NCBI RefSeq assembly: GCF_004342725.1
Contig: NZ_SMCP01000005.1
Span: 1 to 64,000, forward strand
DNA length: 64,000 bases
From: Testudinibacter aquarius
Lineage (GTDB): Bacteria; Pseudomonadota; Gammaproteobacteria; Enterobacterales; Pasteurellaceae
Direction: 5' to 3'
The position numbers and the translations under genes are program-made. Shown piece by piece: positions 8,704 through 16,814 of this stretch (its first letter is position 1; every line of letters begins with the position of its first letter). The notes below the pieces were generated by a model. It was not told the DNA's origin. It searched no databases and was given only the letters and a program-made list of their open reading frames with translations.

Positions 8704-8717
8704 GGCATTATAATGCC
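8704..8717. promoter_or_regulatory. Perfect 14-base palindrome overlapping a TATAAT box
   Basis: GGCATTATAATGCC reads the same on both strands and contains TATAAT (8710-8715). It lies between the divergent membrane gene (start 8659) and gloA (start 8754), about 37 bases upstream of the gloA ATG. The position suits an operator over the gloA -10 box. No recognised regulator consensus was matched and no good -35 at 17 bases was found. Confidence 0.35.
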
Positions 8718-8753
8718 ATATTGCTTATTCTGTTAACCATTCAGGAGTGAATT

Positions 8754-9161
8754 ATGCGAATTTTACATACTATGCTACGTGTCGGCGATTTGGATCGCTC
8801 AATCAAATTTTACACCGAAGCATTGGGCATGCGAGTGCTGCGTAAAAGCGAAAATACTGAATATCGCTATACGTTGGCATTTTTGGGTTACGATGATGAA
8901 GACAAAAGTGCGGTGTTGGAGCTGACCTATAATTGGGGTGTCACTGAATACGAATTAGGCACGGCCTATGGTCATATTGCTATCGGCACCGACGATATTT
9001 ATGCCACCTGCGAAAAAGTGCGGTCTGCCGGCGGGAAGGTGACCCGTGAACCCGGTCCGGTCAAAGGCGGCACCACGGTGATTGCCTTTGTCGAAGATCC
9101 GGACGGTTACAAAGTTGAATTCATTGAAAATAAAAGTGCCAAAGCCGGTTTAGGCAATTAA
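8754..9161 (+). CDS. gloA: Lactoylglutathione lyase (glyoxalase I)
   Basis: A 135-residue VOC-fold enzyme, the same length as E. coli GloA and closely similar along its length. It converts the hemithioacetal of methylglyoxal and glutathione to S-lactoylglutathione in the cytoplasm. The four metal ligands of the Ni-dependent enzyme are present: H5, E56, H74 and E122. The gene carries two uptake signals (8906-8914 and 9016-9024) inside the coding sequence. It is followed by rnt, as in enterobacteria. A possible operator palindrome precedes it. Confidence 0.97.
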   Translation: MRILHTMLRVGDLDRSIKFYTEALGMRVLRKSENTEYRYTLAFLGYDDEDKSAVLELTYNWGVTEYELGTAYGHIAIGTDDIYATCEKVRSAGGKVTREPGPVKGGTTVIAFVEDPDGYKVEFIENKSAKAGLGN

Positions 9162-9185
9162 TTCTCTTAATTTATTCTTTCTTTG

Positions 9186-9205
9186 CCGGTGTGAATTCAC
9201 ACCGG
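9186..9205. terminator. 20-base perfect palindrome, possible gloA terminator
   Basis: CCGGTGTGAATTCACACCGG can fold as an 8-base-pair stem with a four-base loop, followed by TTTGAT. It lies 24 bases after the gloA stop and 29 bases before the rnt start. A weak intrinsic terminator or attenuator between gloA and rnt is the simplest reading; a dimeric-repressor operator for rnt is the alternative. Confidence 0.45.
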
Positions 9206-9234
9206 TTTGATATTCCCGATACAGGATTTCTTTT

Positions 9235-9927
9235 GTGAGCACAACAGCCCAAGCCACTCCCCAATCTACCACTAAACAAACTGCTACTGAAACCGACTTT
9301 AATCTATTGAAAAATCGTTTTCGGCAATATTTTCCGGTGATTATCGATATCGAAACCGCCGGATTTAACCCTAAAACCGATGCTCTACTGGAAATTGCAG
9401 CCGTGACCTTAAAAATGGATCACAAGGGACTGTTGCAGCCGGATGAGAAATGCCATTTTCATGTTGAGCCGTTTCAAGGGGCAAACATCAACCCAGACTC
9501 ACTCAAATTTAACGGCATTGATATTGAAAGCCCGTTGCGCGGCGCAGTCAGTGAAGAACATGCCTTGAGTGAAATCTTTAAGATGGTGCGCCGCACCCAA
9601 AAAGCCGCTGACTGCAAACGCTCAATTATTGTGGCGCACAATGCCGCCTTCGATCACGGCTTTCTGATGGCAGCGGCTGAGCGTTGCCAGTTGAAACGTA
9701 ACCCATTCCATCCGTTCGGCACCTTTGATACCGCTACCCTCAGCGCTTTTATGTTCGGTAATAACGTATTAATCAAAGCCTGCCAAGCAGCGAATATTGC
9801 GTTTGACGCCAAACAAGCCCATTCTGCTTTATATGACACTGAAAAAACCGCAGAATTATTCTGTTTTATGGTGAATCGTTTAAAACAACTGGATGGATTT
9901 CGCTTATTTAATCTCGAAAACCAATAA
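9235..9927 (+). CDS. rnt: Ribonuclease T
   Basis: A 230-residue DEDDh exonuclease (E. coli RNase T is 215). Catalytic residues are D38 and E40 in IDIETAGF, D140 in [11 protein letters not shown]196 and D201 in HSALYDTE. It trims 3' ends of tRNA, 5S and 23S rRNA and turns over the tRNA CCA end. The start is GTG; the N-terminal 20 residues are Thr/Gln-rich and longer than in E. coli, with no internal start before the exonuclease fold. Position after gloA is conserved in gammaproteobacteria. Confidence 0.95.
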   Translation: MSTTAQATPQSTTKQTATETDFNLLKNRFRQYFPVIIDIETAGFNPKTDALLEIAAVTLKMDHKGLLQPDEKCHFHVEPFQGANINPDSLKFNGIDIESPLRGAVSEEHALSEIFKMVRRTQKAADCKRSIIVAHNAAFDHGFLMAAAERCQLKRNPFHPFGTFDTATLSAFMFGNNVLIKACQAANIAFDAKQAHSALYDTEKTAELFCFMVNRLKQLDGFRLFNLENQ

Positions 9928-10013
9928 ATTGCAGAAATTGATTTCAGTTTGCTTTAGAATTTGATTTTGTTTTACTGTGTTATTTATATTTTTTAATTAA
10001 GGAACCAACCGTT

Positions 10014-11372
10014 ATGTTACTCACCAACAATGTGGTGTTGTCGATTATTCTGTTATTGGCACTGAGCCTGATGCGGATTAATGTGGTCATCGCCCTGATT
10101 ATTTCCGCACTGGCTGCCGGTTTGCTTGGCAGCATGGACATTCAAACTACCGTAGCCACCTTCACCAACGGTTTAGGCGGTGGTGCTTCGGTCGCAATGA
10201 ACTATGCTATTTTGGGTGCTTTTGCCGTGGCAATTTCCCGTTCCGGTTTGACTGATCTGCTTGCGGTGCAGGTGATCAAAAAACTGGGTAAACAACCTAG
10301 TGAAAAGGCGTTGTTTTGGTTTAAATATTTAGTGCTACTGCTGTTGACCCTGTTTGCTGTCGCCTCACAAAACATCCTGCCGGTACACATTGCATTTATC
10401 CCTATTGTGGTGCCGCCGTTGTTGGACATCATGAACCGTCTGAAACTGGATCGCCGTGCCGTCGCCTGTGTGTTGACGTTCGGTTTAACTGCAACCTATA
10501 TGATTTTGCCGGTCGGTTTCGGTAAGATTTTTATTGATAATATTCTAGTTACCAAAATTAATGAAGCCGGCGCAGCGTTAGGCTTGCACACCACGGCTGC
10601 TCAAGTTTCTGCTTCGATGCTGATTCCGGTGTTGGGTATGATTCTAGGCTTGCTGGTTGCGGTGTTCTACACCTATCGCAAACCACGCGAATATCTGGTT
10701 GCAACGCCTGAACCAACTGCAGACGATATAGAACGTCGTGTCAGCCGCATCAGTAACTTTCATGTGGCAGTGAGTCTTTTAGCCATTGTGCTCACTTTCG
10801 GTTTGCAGCTCTATACCGATTCGATTATTGTCGGCGGTTTGGTTGGCTTAATTATTTTCGCCTTAGGGGGCATTTTCAAATTAAAAGAGAGCAATGATCT
10901 GTTCCAGCAAGGCTTGAAATTGATGGCGATGATTGGCTTCGTGATGATCGCCGCTTCCGGTTTCGCCAATGTGATTCAAGAAACTCACGGCGTTGCGGCG
11001 TTGGTGCAAACCTTCAGCGAAACCATCGGCAGTGACAATAAAGGCTGGGCAGCATTGATTATGTTATTGATCGGCTTGTTTATCACCATGGGAATAGGTT
11101 CTTCTTTCTCCACCGTGCCGATTATTGCTGCTATTTATGTGCCGATTTGCATCAGTTTAGGTTTCTCTGAAATGGCGACTGTCTCGCTGGTTGCCGTATC
11201 CGCCGCCTTAGGTGACGCCGGCTCCCCGGCTTCCGACTCAACGTTGGGGCCGACATCCGGTTTGAATATTGACGGCAAACATGACCACATCTGGGATTCA
11301 GTCGTGCCAACCTTTATCCACTTTAATATTCCCTTGGTTATTTTCGGCTGGATTGCTGCAATGGTGCTGTGA
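10014..11372 (+). CDS. Na+/H+ antiporter-family transporter
   Basis: A 452-residue integral membrane protein with about eleven or twelve hydrophobic segments, belonging by overall look to the NhaC/YuiF-like Na+/H+ antiporter-family proteins. Glycine-rich segments (TNGLGGGASVAMNYA near 50; VSAALGDAGSPASDS near 400) resemble re-entrant loops of this ion-transporter superfamily. The substrate is not established for Haemophilus homologues and could be an amino acid or organic anion. It is a single gene with an AT-rich 86-base leader. The coding sequence ends just before an inverted repeat and the AT-rich island. Confidence 0.75.
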   Translation: MLLTNNVVLSIILLLALSLMRINVVIALIISALAAGLLGSMDIQTTVATFTNGLGGGASVAMNYAILGAFAVAISRSGLTDLLAVQVIKKLGKQPSEKALFWFKYLVLLLLTLFAVASQNILPVHIAFIPIVVPPLLDIMNRLKLDRRAVACVLTFGLTATYMILPVGFGKIFIDNILVTKINEAGAALGLHTTAAQVSASMLIPVLGMILGLLVAVFYTYRKPREYLVATPEPTADDIERRVSRISNFHVAVSLLAIVLTFGLQLYTDSIIVGGLVGLIIFALGGIFKLKESNDLFQQGLKLMAMIGFVMIAASGFANVIQETHGVAALVQTFSETIGSDNKGWAALIMLLIGLFITMGIGSSFSTVPIIAAIYVPICISLGFSEMATVSLVAVSAALGDAGSPASDSTLGPTSGLNIDGKHDHIWDSVVPTFIHFNIPLVIFGWIAAMVL

Positions 11373-11392
11373 TAACAACGCTCCCAAAAAAC

Positions 11393-11422
11393 GAAGGCTG
11401 TTTTAACACTAAAACAGCCTTC
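11393..11422. terminator. 13-base-pair hairpin terminator at the island edge
   Basis: A perfect stem (GAAGGCTGTTTTA with its complement) and a four-base loop lie 20 bases after the antiporter stop. A run of six A residues precedes it, so the T-tract is on the minus strand, and the plus-strand side has only the T residues within the stem. It could act in both directions and marks the left edge of the AT-rich island. Confidence 0.65.
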
Positions 11423-11565
11423 ATCATCAATCACTGAATGACATGAGCCCAGTCGAATATAAAACCTCTACTTTGGAGTTGTGTTAGGTTAGGGGTATTT
11501 ACACGTTAGATATATTAAAAGACCTTTATAATAAAAATAAAATACCGTGTAAATAAAGAAGTAAT

Positions 11566-12158
11566 ATGAACAATAGATTAATAGATACAGCAAGTTATGG
11601 ATTAGCATTTTTTTCTCTTGAAAAATTGTCAGATTTCCTTGCTTTAAAAAAAGTTAAAACTAAAAATGTATTAAGTTAGAAAAAGGCATATGGATTCCAA
11701 TACTCCCTATTGATTCTATTGAATATGAAATAAAAATTGGTAATAAAAATGAATCATTTAGTGATAATTGGTAACAAAAATTCGCTTATTCTGATTTTAA
11801 TTTAGATGTTTCAGATAATAATTTTTGGGTTATAGATATTGGACGATTATTGGAGTTTGATAAAAATGAATTTTTAAGTCAAAATGTTATTTCATACAAC
11901 ACATTAGACGGAGAAATTATTAATGCAGGATTTCTGTTTGAGGTTAATTCTGGTAAATATAAATTATCCGTAACTGGTTATGAAAGAAAGGAAGAAGCGG
12001 AATACCCGCAAAGTAATTATGGATATTTATTTACACTTGAAAAAGTTGATTCATTCAAAACATATAATGACCCCAGAGAAGACGATAAGTACAATTTTAA
12101 TCTTTCAGAATAAAATGAAATAAAAGGTAATGTTCCAGATGTATTGTTAATAAAATAA
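11566..12158 (+). pseudogene. Broken immunity-like gene, family not recognised
   Basis: Reading begins MNNRLIDTASYGLAFFSLEK at ATG 11566, with a purine-rich AAAGAAG upstream, and stops at TAG 11677. Joined by a one-base frameshift near 11665, the other frame continues IKLEKGIWIPILPIDSIEY, meets a TAA at 11772, continues through 12110, meets a TAA at 12111 and ends at TAA 12156. With one base restored the length is 198 codons. The acidic, AT-rich, cytoplasmic composition and its place directly before a toxin-tail remnant suggest a polymorphic-toxin immunity gene. I do not recognise the family. Three lesions make it a clear pseudogene. Confidence 0.6.
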
Positions 12159-13076
12159 GATATTGAAAAAACGCAGGATTGGGTAGCTGCCGTAATGCTA
12201 TTAACACCGGGTGGTAAAAAAGGTAAAGGGAACAATAATAATCATATTGCTGAACCAAACAATAAGCCAAAGGCAGAGAATAATAGTAACAAAAAAGCTG
12301 ATGGTGAAGATGGGAATACTACAAAACCAAGAAGTCATGCACCGGAAAGTAATACTAAGAAAGGAAGTGATGGTAGTGCTTATGCAGAAGGTGGTGATGC
12401 TCCGATAAAACCGAAGAAAACAAAATTAGAAGCTGGTACACCAGAACATAAAGCTCAAAGATGGAAATAGTATGAAGAGCGAATGAAAGATAATCCTAAA
12501 AAATATTCGTATGAGAAATGGAGTAAGCGGTATGATACAAATATGAAAAATGTTTCATATGAACTATCTCGTGAGCAAGCTTATAGAGACCAGCTTGGTG
12601 GGAAAAGTGAAACGGTAAAAAACCCTCATACTAATAGACAGTTAGAAGAAAAATTTGAAAATTTTATTTTTAATATTGATGATTATTTAGAGAATTTTAT
12701 CGAAAAAGCTCATCAAAAAGGGGATGATTTAGATTTTTCTATTGATAGTTTGCAAACTCTTAAAAAATATTTAATCAGTGAAAAAGTAGATAAAAATAGT
12801 ACTGATGTAAATGATGCAGCTGCATATTTCGGTGAAGTTGTAAGAATGAACTATGGAGGGCAGTGGATATGTAATCTTGATAAAGAAAACAATTCTCTAT
12901 ATTATGGACTTCCTGTCATTACAGGATTGGGAAAGGTAAAAGATGTTTTATTATCACCTTTTACAAGTGTAAAATCATTATTATTACGTCCAAGAGAAAA
13001 TCATTTTAAAACTATTATTGATAATCATATTTCTCCTAAATTATTAGATTTGGACGATATACCGACTGAAAAATAA
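12159..13076 (+). pseudogene. Decayed polymorphic-toxin C-terminal remnant joined to an immunity-like domain
   Basis: One frame is open from 12159 except for an amber TAG at 12468-12470. There is no start before ATG 12195. The first part is an Asn/Lys/Gly-rich linker, followed by EHKAQRWK, the amber codon, then YEERMKDN and YSYEKWSKRYDTNM. This resembles the pre-toxin segment of CdiA/FhaB-type toxin tails. The motif LGGKSETVKNPHTNRQ looks like the start of a nuclease toxin domain, but the text switches there to a different domain (from about 12650) containing YFGEVVRMNYGGQW. I infer a deletion that removed the catalytic part and fused the linker to another module. The fused ORF from 12483 could still give 197 residues. 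Confidence 0.55.
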
Positions 13077-13081
13077 AGCAT

Positions 13082-13477
13082 ATGGAATTTATAAATTTAA
13101 AATACGATTTGAAAAAATCTGTTGAACAAGCAGAAGAGTATGCCATTATTAATCTACAAAATAATGTGGAATTTTCACCATACATTTCATTAGGAGAAAA
13201 GAAAATTCAAAAAATAATTGCTGATAGCGTTGACGAAGCCATTGAAATAGCCCAAGAAGAAATTGAAAACTTGGATGAAGAGACTGTAGTTTTTGTTTAT
13301 AAAGATACGATACAGCTTACTGACGAAACTTTTGATGCTATCATTACTCAATTATTTAATGAAGATGAAGAATGTGGTTACTCATATGGATTAGTTTATA
13401 AAATTGAGAATAGCAAAATAAGTTTCTTGAATAAACATATTTTCTTAGGAAACATCAGAAATTGTTTAGTATTTTAA
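13082..13477 (+). CDS. Small acidic protein, candidate immunity protein
   Basis: An intact 131-residue ORF beginning MEFINLKYDLKKSVEQ, five bases after the toxin remnant. It is strongly acidic in the middle (EAIEIAQEEIENLDEETV) with a beta-rich C-terminal half (YSYGLVYKIENSKISFLNK). No signal peptide or membrane segment is seen. I do not recognise the family. Size, charge, AT-rich composition and position behind a toxin tail fit a cytoplasmic immunity protein. It is followed by a good intrinsic terminator. It is one of only two intact ORFs in the island for which an immunity role is likely. Confidence 0.6.
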   Translation: MEFINLKYDLKKSVEQAEEYAIINLQNNVEFSPYISLGEKKIQKIIADSVDEAIEIAQEEIENLDEETVVFVYKDTIQLTDETFDAIITQLFNEDEECGYSYGLVYKIENSKISFLNKHIFLGNIRNCLVF

Positions 13478-13482
13478 TTTCT

Positions 13483-13510
13483 ACCGCTTTTGGGCGGTTT
13501 TTATTTTTAT
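13483..13510 (+). terminator. Rho-independent terminator after the acidic small gene
   Basis: ACCGC and GCGGT (13483-13487 and 13494-13498) form a short GC-rich stem followed immediately by a T-rich tract to about 13510. It directly follows the stop at 13477. The text after it reads, in one frame, FYGTGFKRIDGLPTG before a stop, a likely scrap of another toxin tail. Confidence 0.7.
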
Positions 13511-13560
13511 GGCACAGGATTTAAACGCATAGACGGGCTACCAACTGGCTAAAGGCAAAA

Positions 13561-13810
13561 ATATTTGAGGAGGTTACTCTTCAAGTAGATAAATTCATTA
13601 ATTTTAGTAACTTAAATAAATATGAAAATGATTAACTGAAGAAAGATAGATAAAATTTCAGAACTAGAAGTTAAGAATACAGAAGATAAGCTTGGTATAA
13701 AGTTGCCACAAGATTTATATACATTAATATTGAGTTATAATCATGGTAGACCAGACAAGTTCTTATTTGATACAAAAACCTCAAAAGAACATGTTTTGGG
13801 AACTTTATAA
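13561..13810 (+). pseudogene. SMI1/KNR4 (SUKH)-family immunity pseudogene
   Basis: From 13643 one frame encodes 55 residues, KIDKISELEVKNTEDKLG through LPQDLYTLILSYNHGRP to a TAA at 13808. The pattern of an alpha-helix with E..LG..LP, then a hydrophobic run and N.GRP, is characteristic of the SMI1/KNR4 (SUKH) fold, a very common immunity family. The preceding frame carries IFEEVTLQVDKF and SNLNKYEND then a TAA at 13633, so the gene has a nonsense codon, a frameshift, no usable start and a truncated C-terminus. It abuts the start of the next pseudogene. Confidence 0.7.
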
Positions 13811-14255
13811 ATGGAAAGAACAAATAAATTAATCAATTCAACTCTTAAAATTGCAGTAAAAAATATTGGTTCTAATATTGAATGGAATTCAATGATGCTG
13901 AATGCGTTTGTTATAAATAAAAATGGTTGAAATTACTGCGTTTTACATCACAGAAGAAAAACATAATTATTTTAACCCTAAAAATCAAGGGCAGGTTACT
14001 CGTGATGAGGATTTAACATTTTTATTTAAAGATTTAAGGGAAGAAATGTATTCTATGTCTTCTGACAAAGGTGCATGGTTTACTGCATATTTTACAGTTC
14101 AAAATAATGGACAATTTCAAACTCATTTTGAATATGGGGAAAAGCCAGAGTTTACTTATGCGCCAAGCAAAGAAAAATATATCGACGACTTAAATAAGTT
14201 TCCACGAGAAGAATCATTAATTCCGCAATGGCTAAAAGATATTGTAAACTCTTAA
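13811..14255 (+). pseudogene. YezG-family immunity gene with a single-base insertion
   Basis: ATG 13811 starts MERTNKLINSTLKIAVKNIG and runs to KNG before a TGA. Removing one T near 13927 restores one 147-residue protein continuing EITAFYITEEKHNYF, FKDLREEMYSMSSDKGAWF and IPQWLKDIV to the TAA at 14255. The restored protein resembles the YezG (DUF600) family, antitoxins and immunity proteins of secreted nuclease toxins. The downstream piece alone (110 residues from ATG 13923) is open but lacks the N-terminal helices. Only one lesion is visible, so the inactivation looks recent. Confidence 0.7.
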
Positions 14256-14316
14256 AACCCTAACCGTTCCCCGGCGATTTTTATTTTAACGGAACAGAAT
14301 TTGGTTATAAAAAATA

Positions 14317-14595
14317 GTGACAAAAGATAAAGCAATAAATATTGTTGTATATACACTGGAAAAATCGTTCGAACTTTTCCAAAATAATTCAACTTGGCAG
14401 CCGATAGTTTCAGTAAGAAATCAGTTAAAATATATTCTTGAGGCACTTAGAAATGAGAATGATAGATTTAAGCTAGATAAAATAAATATTGGTCTATATG
14501 CAGTCAGAGAATTTGAAAATGACTATAATGATTTTGCAGATATGCTACACGAAGTGTCAGGAATTTGTAGACTAATGATAAAAGGCAAACTGTAA
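14317..14595 (+). CDS. Tsi6-like immunity protein
   Basis: An intact 92-residue, all-helical ORF starting at GTG. The pattern QLKYILEAL, then LDKINIGLYAVREFEND, resembles Pseudomonas Tsi6 (QLQYI and LHRLTLGSIAVKEFDE), the immunity protein against the NAD(P)+ glycohydrolase toxin Tse6. That family also occurs as orphan immunity genes in contact-dependent systems. The likeness is from memory. No toxin is encoded next to it: upstream is only a scrap reading FNGTEFGYKK. An intrinsic terminator follows. If expressed, it could protect against toxins of competitors. Confidence 0.65.
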   Translation: MTKDKAINIVVYTLEKSFELFQNNSTWQPIVSVRNQLKYILEALRNENDRFKLDKINIGLYAVREFENDYNDFADMLHEVSGICRLMIKGKL

Positions 14596-14602
14596 TGAAA
14601 TA

Positions 14603-14629
14603 ATTGGGGTAAGAAATACCCCAATTTTA
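14603..14629 (+). terminator. Rho-independent terminator after the Tsi6-like gene
   Basis: ATTGGGGTA (14603-14611) pairs with TACCCCAAT (14617-14625) across a five-base loop and is followed by TTTAA. It ends the plus-strand island transcription and precedes the convergent cysB. Confidence 0.75.
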
Positions 14630-14697
14630 ATGAACGATTTATATGCAAATGATGTTATTAGCAAAGAAAAAGTTCGCCCTGCTCTTCTCATGTTAAC

Positions 14698-15669
14698 TTA
14701 ACGCATTTCTAATTCAATATCGGCGAATAATTTTTGAATCGCATGATTATTTGGCAATCGCTCCGCCTGTTCAACCATTGGGCGGGTCAGGTGATCCGAA
14801 AAATAATTGATAAAGTCATACATATAATGGCGTAAAAAAGAGCCGCGTTTAAAGGCTATTTGCGTGCTGCTCGGTTTAAACAGATGTGAGGCATCAATCG
14901 CCACCAAATCAGTATCTTCCTGAGTATGCGCCATCGATGCCATAATGCCGACACCTAATCCCAAGCGTACATAGGTTTTGATCACATCGGCGTCGGTTGC
15001 CGTGAATACGATATTCGGCAAAATGCCGCTGCTGCTGAACGCTTGTGACAGATCGGAAGCGCCGGTGAAGCCGAAAGTATAGGTCACCAACGGATATTTG
15101 CCCAACTCTTCAATCGTCACATTGTTACAATTGACCAACGGGTGATTGCGTTTCACTATCACTGAACGGTTCCAATTGTAGCAAGGCAGCAGAACCACAC
15201 CTTCAAACAGGTATTGTGCTTCGGTGGTAATCGCCAAATCCACTTCTCCCGACAGCAACGCATCATAGATTTGTGTCGGTGAGCCTTGGTGAATTTGCAG
15301 GCTGACATCCGGATAACGGCTTAAAAATCGATCAACCACTTTGGGCAATACATAACGTGCCTGAGTATTGGTGGTGGCAATCCGCAACACTCCGTGATCA
15401 GGACGGGTATATTCATCGGCAATCGCTTTAATGCTTTGGGTTTTTGCCAGCAACTCGCGTGCAATCGCAATAATTTTACTTCCTTCGGCGGTAATGCTTT
15501 TAATATGTTTACCATTACGTTCAAAAATTTCTAATCCAAGCTCTTGCTCCAATAACCGCACTTGCTTACTGATGCCCGGCTGTGAAGTATACAGTGCTTC
15601 GGCTGCATCGGTAATATTCAAATTTTGGTTGGCGATCTCAACGATATAGCGTAGTTGCTGAATTTTCAT
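14698..15669 (-). CDS. cysB: LysR-family regulator CysB
   Basis: A 323-residue LysR-type regulator, nearly identical in length to E. coli CysB (324). The N-terminal winged helix-turn-helix covers about residues 18-40 (DAAEALYTSQPGISKQV). The effector domain retains ITTEAQYL, NWNRSVIV, YTFGFTGASDL and FTATDADVIKTYVRLGLG, which line the inducer pocket for N-acetylserine/sulfate in CysB. It activates sulfate and cysteine assimilation genes. It lies 20 bases after rluB in a minus-strand unit. Its 3' end abuts the toxin/immunity island. Confidence 0.96.
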   Translation of the reverse strand: MKIQQLRYIVEIANQNLNITDAAEALYTSQPGISKQVRLLEQELGLEIFERNGKHIKSITAEGSKIIAIARELLAKTQSIKAIADEYTRPDHGVLRIATTNTQARYVLPKVVDRFLSRYPDVSLQIHQGSPTQIYDALLSGEVDLAITTEAQYLFEGVVLLPCYNWNRSVIVKRNHPLVNCNNVTIEELGKYPLVTYTFGFTGASDLSQAFSSSGILPNIVFTATDADVIKTYVRLGLGVGIMASMAHTQEDTDLVAIDASHLFKPSSTQIAFKRGSFLRHYMYDFINYFSDHLTRPMVEQAERLPNNHAIQKLFADIELEMR

Positions 15670-15689
15670 CCGCTGTTCCTTTCTTGATT

Positions 15690-16775
15690 TTAGCGATCAT
15701 GCCGTTGACGGCGGCTTGAAGGTTGTCCTGAAAAACGTTTAACCGCTTTACGAATCTTGGCGGTTTTCATGCGACGACGTTGAGTGTGCTGCTCGATTTT
15801 GCTCTCCGTTTCTGGCGGCAAACCGACCAGATCACGCAAATAGTTAACATCTGTCAATGCCATCTCTTGCCAGCCGCCACGCGGCAATTGTTTTGACAAA
15901 CTGATGTTGCCGTAGCGAATACGAATCAAACGACTGACCTGAATCCCTTGCGACTCCCATAAGCGGCGAACTTCGCGGTTACGCCCTTCAGTAAGAGTGA
16001 CATCAAACCATTGGTTAATCCCCTGACCGCCACCATTTTTAATGCTTTTAAACAGTGCCGGGCCATCTTCCAGTTGCACTCCTTTGCGTAAACGGAATAA
16101 CATCGCATCATTGACTTCGCCAAACACACGCACCGAATATTCCCGTTCAATCTCTCGGCTTGGGTGCATCAAACGATTTGCCAGTTCACCATCAGTAGTA
16201 AACAGCATCAAACCGGAGGTATTGATATCCAAGCGCCCGACGGCAATCCAACGAGAACCATTTAAGCGTGGTAAACGGTCAAAAACCGTTGCCCGCCCTT
16301 CCGGGTCATGCCGGGTGCACAGCTCACCTTCCGGTTTGTAATACATCAACACACGGCAAACTTGCTTTTGCACTGTAGCTAGATTGATCAAATGACCGTC
16401 AATCCGAATTTTGGTATCACTCCGCAGTTCAACCCGGTCGCCTAATGTTGCCAGTTCACCATTCACACTGACACGGTTTTCAGCGATGATCGTTTCAATT
16501 TCACGCCGCGATCCCTGCCCGGCGCGTGCCAGAATTTTTTGCAGCTTTTCACCGACTACTTTGGATTTCGTTGCGGCATTACTCGGCTTAGTATCGGTTT
16601 TAGGCTTAACATTAGGCTTAATATCGCTTTTAGGCTTTGCAGCACTTTTCGGATGTTGTAAATGCTTAGGTTTTGCTTGCGGTTTTGTCGTTGCGGAGCT
16701 GGCTTTACGCGCTGTGCGTTTCGCATCAACACCCTTGACATGTGTTGCCGTTTTGCTTTTGTTGATTGGTTTCAT
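15690..16775 (-). CDS. rluB: 23S rRNA pseudouridine synthase RluB
   Basis: A 361-residue protein. Residues 1-75 are a disordered Lys/Pro/Thr/Ala-rich extension with KPK-type repeats, absent or shorter in many homologues. An S4 RNA-binding domain follows (about 75-130), then the RsuA/RluB catalytic domain with the nucleophile D183 in [17 protein letters not shown]. It makes pseudouridine 2605 in 23S rRNA in E. coli. It is followed by cysB and preceded by yciO with 39 bases between. The C-terminus is basic ([15 protein letters not shown]). Assignment to RluB over RluE/RluF rests on length and neighbours. Confidence 0.92.
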   Translation of the reverse strand: MKPINKSKTATHVKGVDAKRTARKASSATTKPQAKPKHLQHPKSAAKPKSDIKPNVKPKTDTKPSNAATKSKVVGEKLQKILARAGQGSRREIETIIAENRVSVNGELATLGDRVELRSDTKIRIDGHLINLATVQKQVCRVLMYYKPEGELCTRHDPEGRATVFDRLPRLNGSRWIAVGRLDINTSGLMLFTTDGELANRLMHPSREIEREYSVRVFGEVNDAMLFRLRKGVQLEDGPALFKSIKNGGGQGINQWFDVTLTEGRNREVRRLWESQGIQVSRLIRIRYGNISLSKQLPRGGWQEMALTDVNYLRDLVGLPPETESKIEQHTQRRRMKTAKIRKAVKRFSGQPSSRRQRHDR

Positions 16776-16814
16776 CTATTCCTCTGTGTCACCCTCACGG
16801 GTGTCAATTATTGC

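Noticed and set aside
11496-11555. Inverted repeat TATTTACACG/CGTGTAAATA at the island's left end
   Set aside because: Ten bases over a 40-base spacer in AT-rich DNA; not enough to call an attachment site or operator.
14630-14701. A 23-codon plus-strand ORF (MNDLYANDVISKEK) before cysB
   Set aside because: It lies after the terminator, has no Shine-Dalgarno sequence and overlaps the cysB end; probably chance or a tiny remnant.
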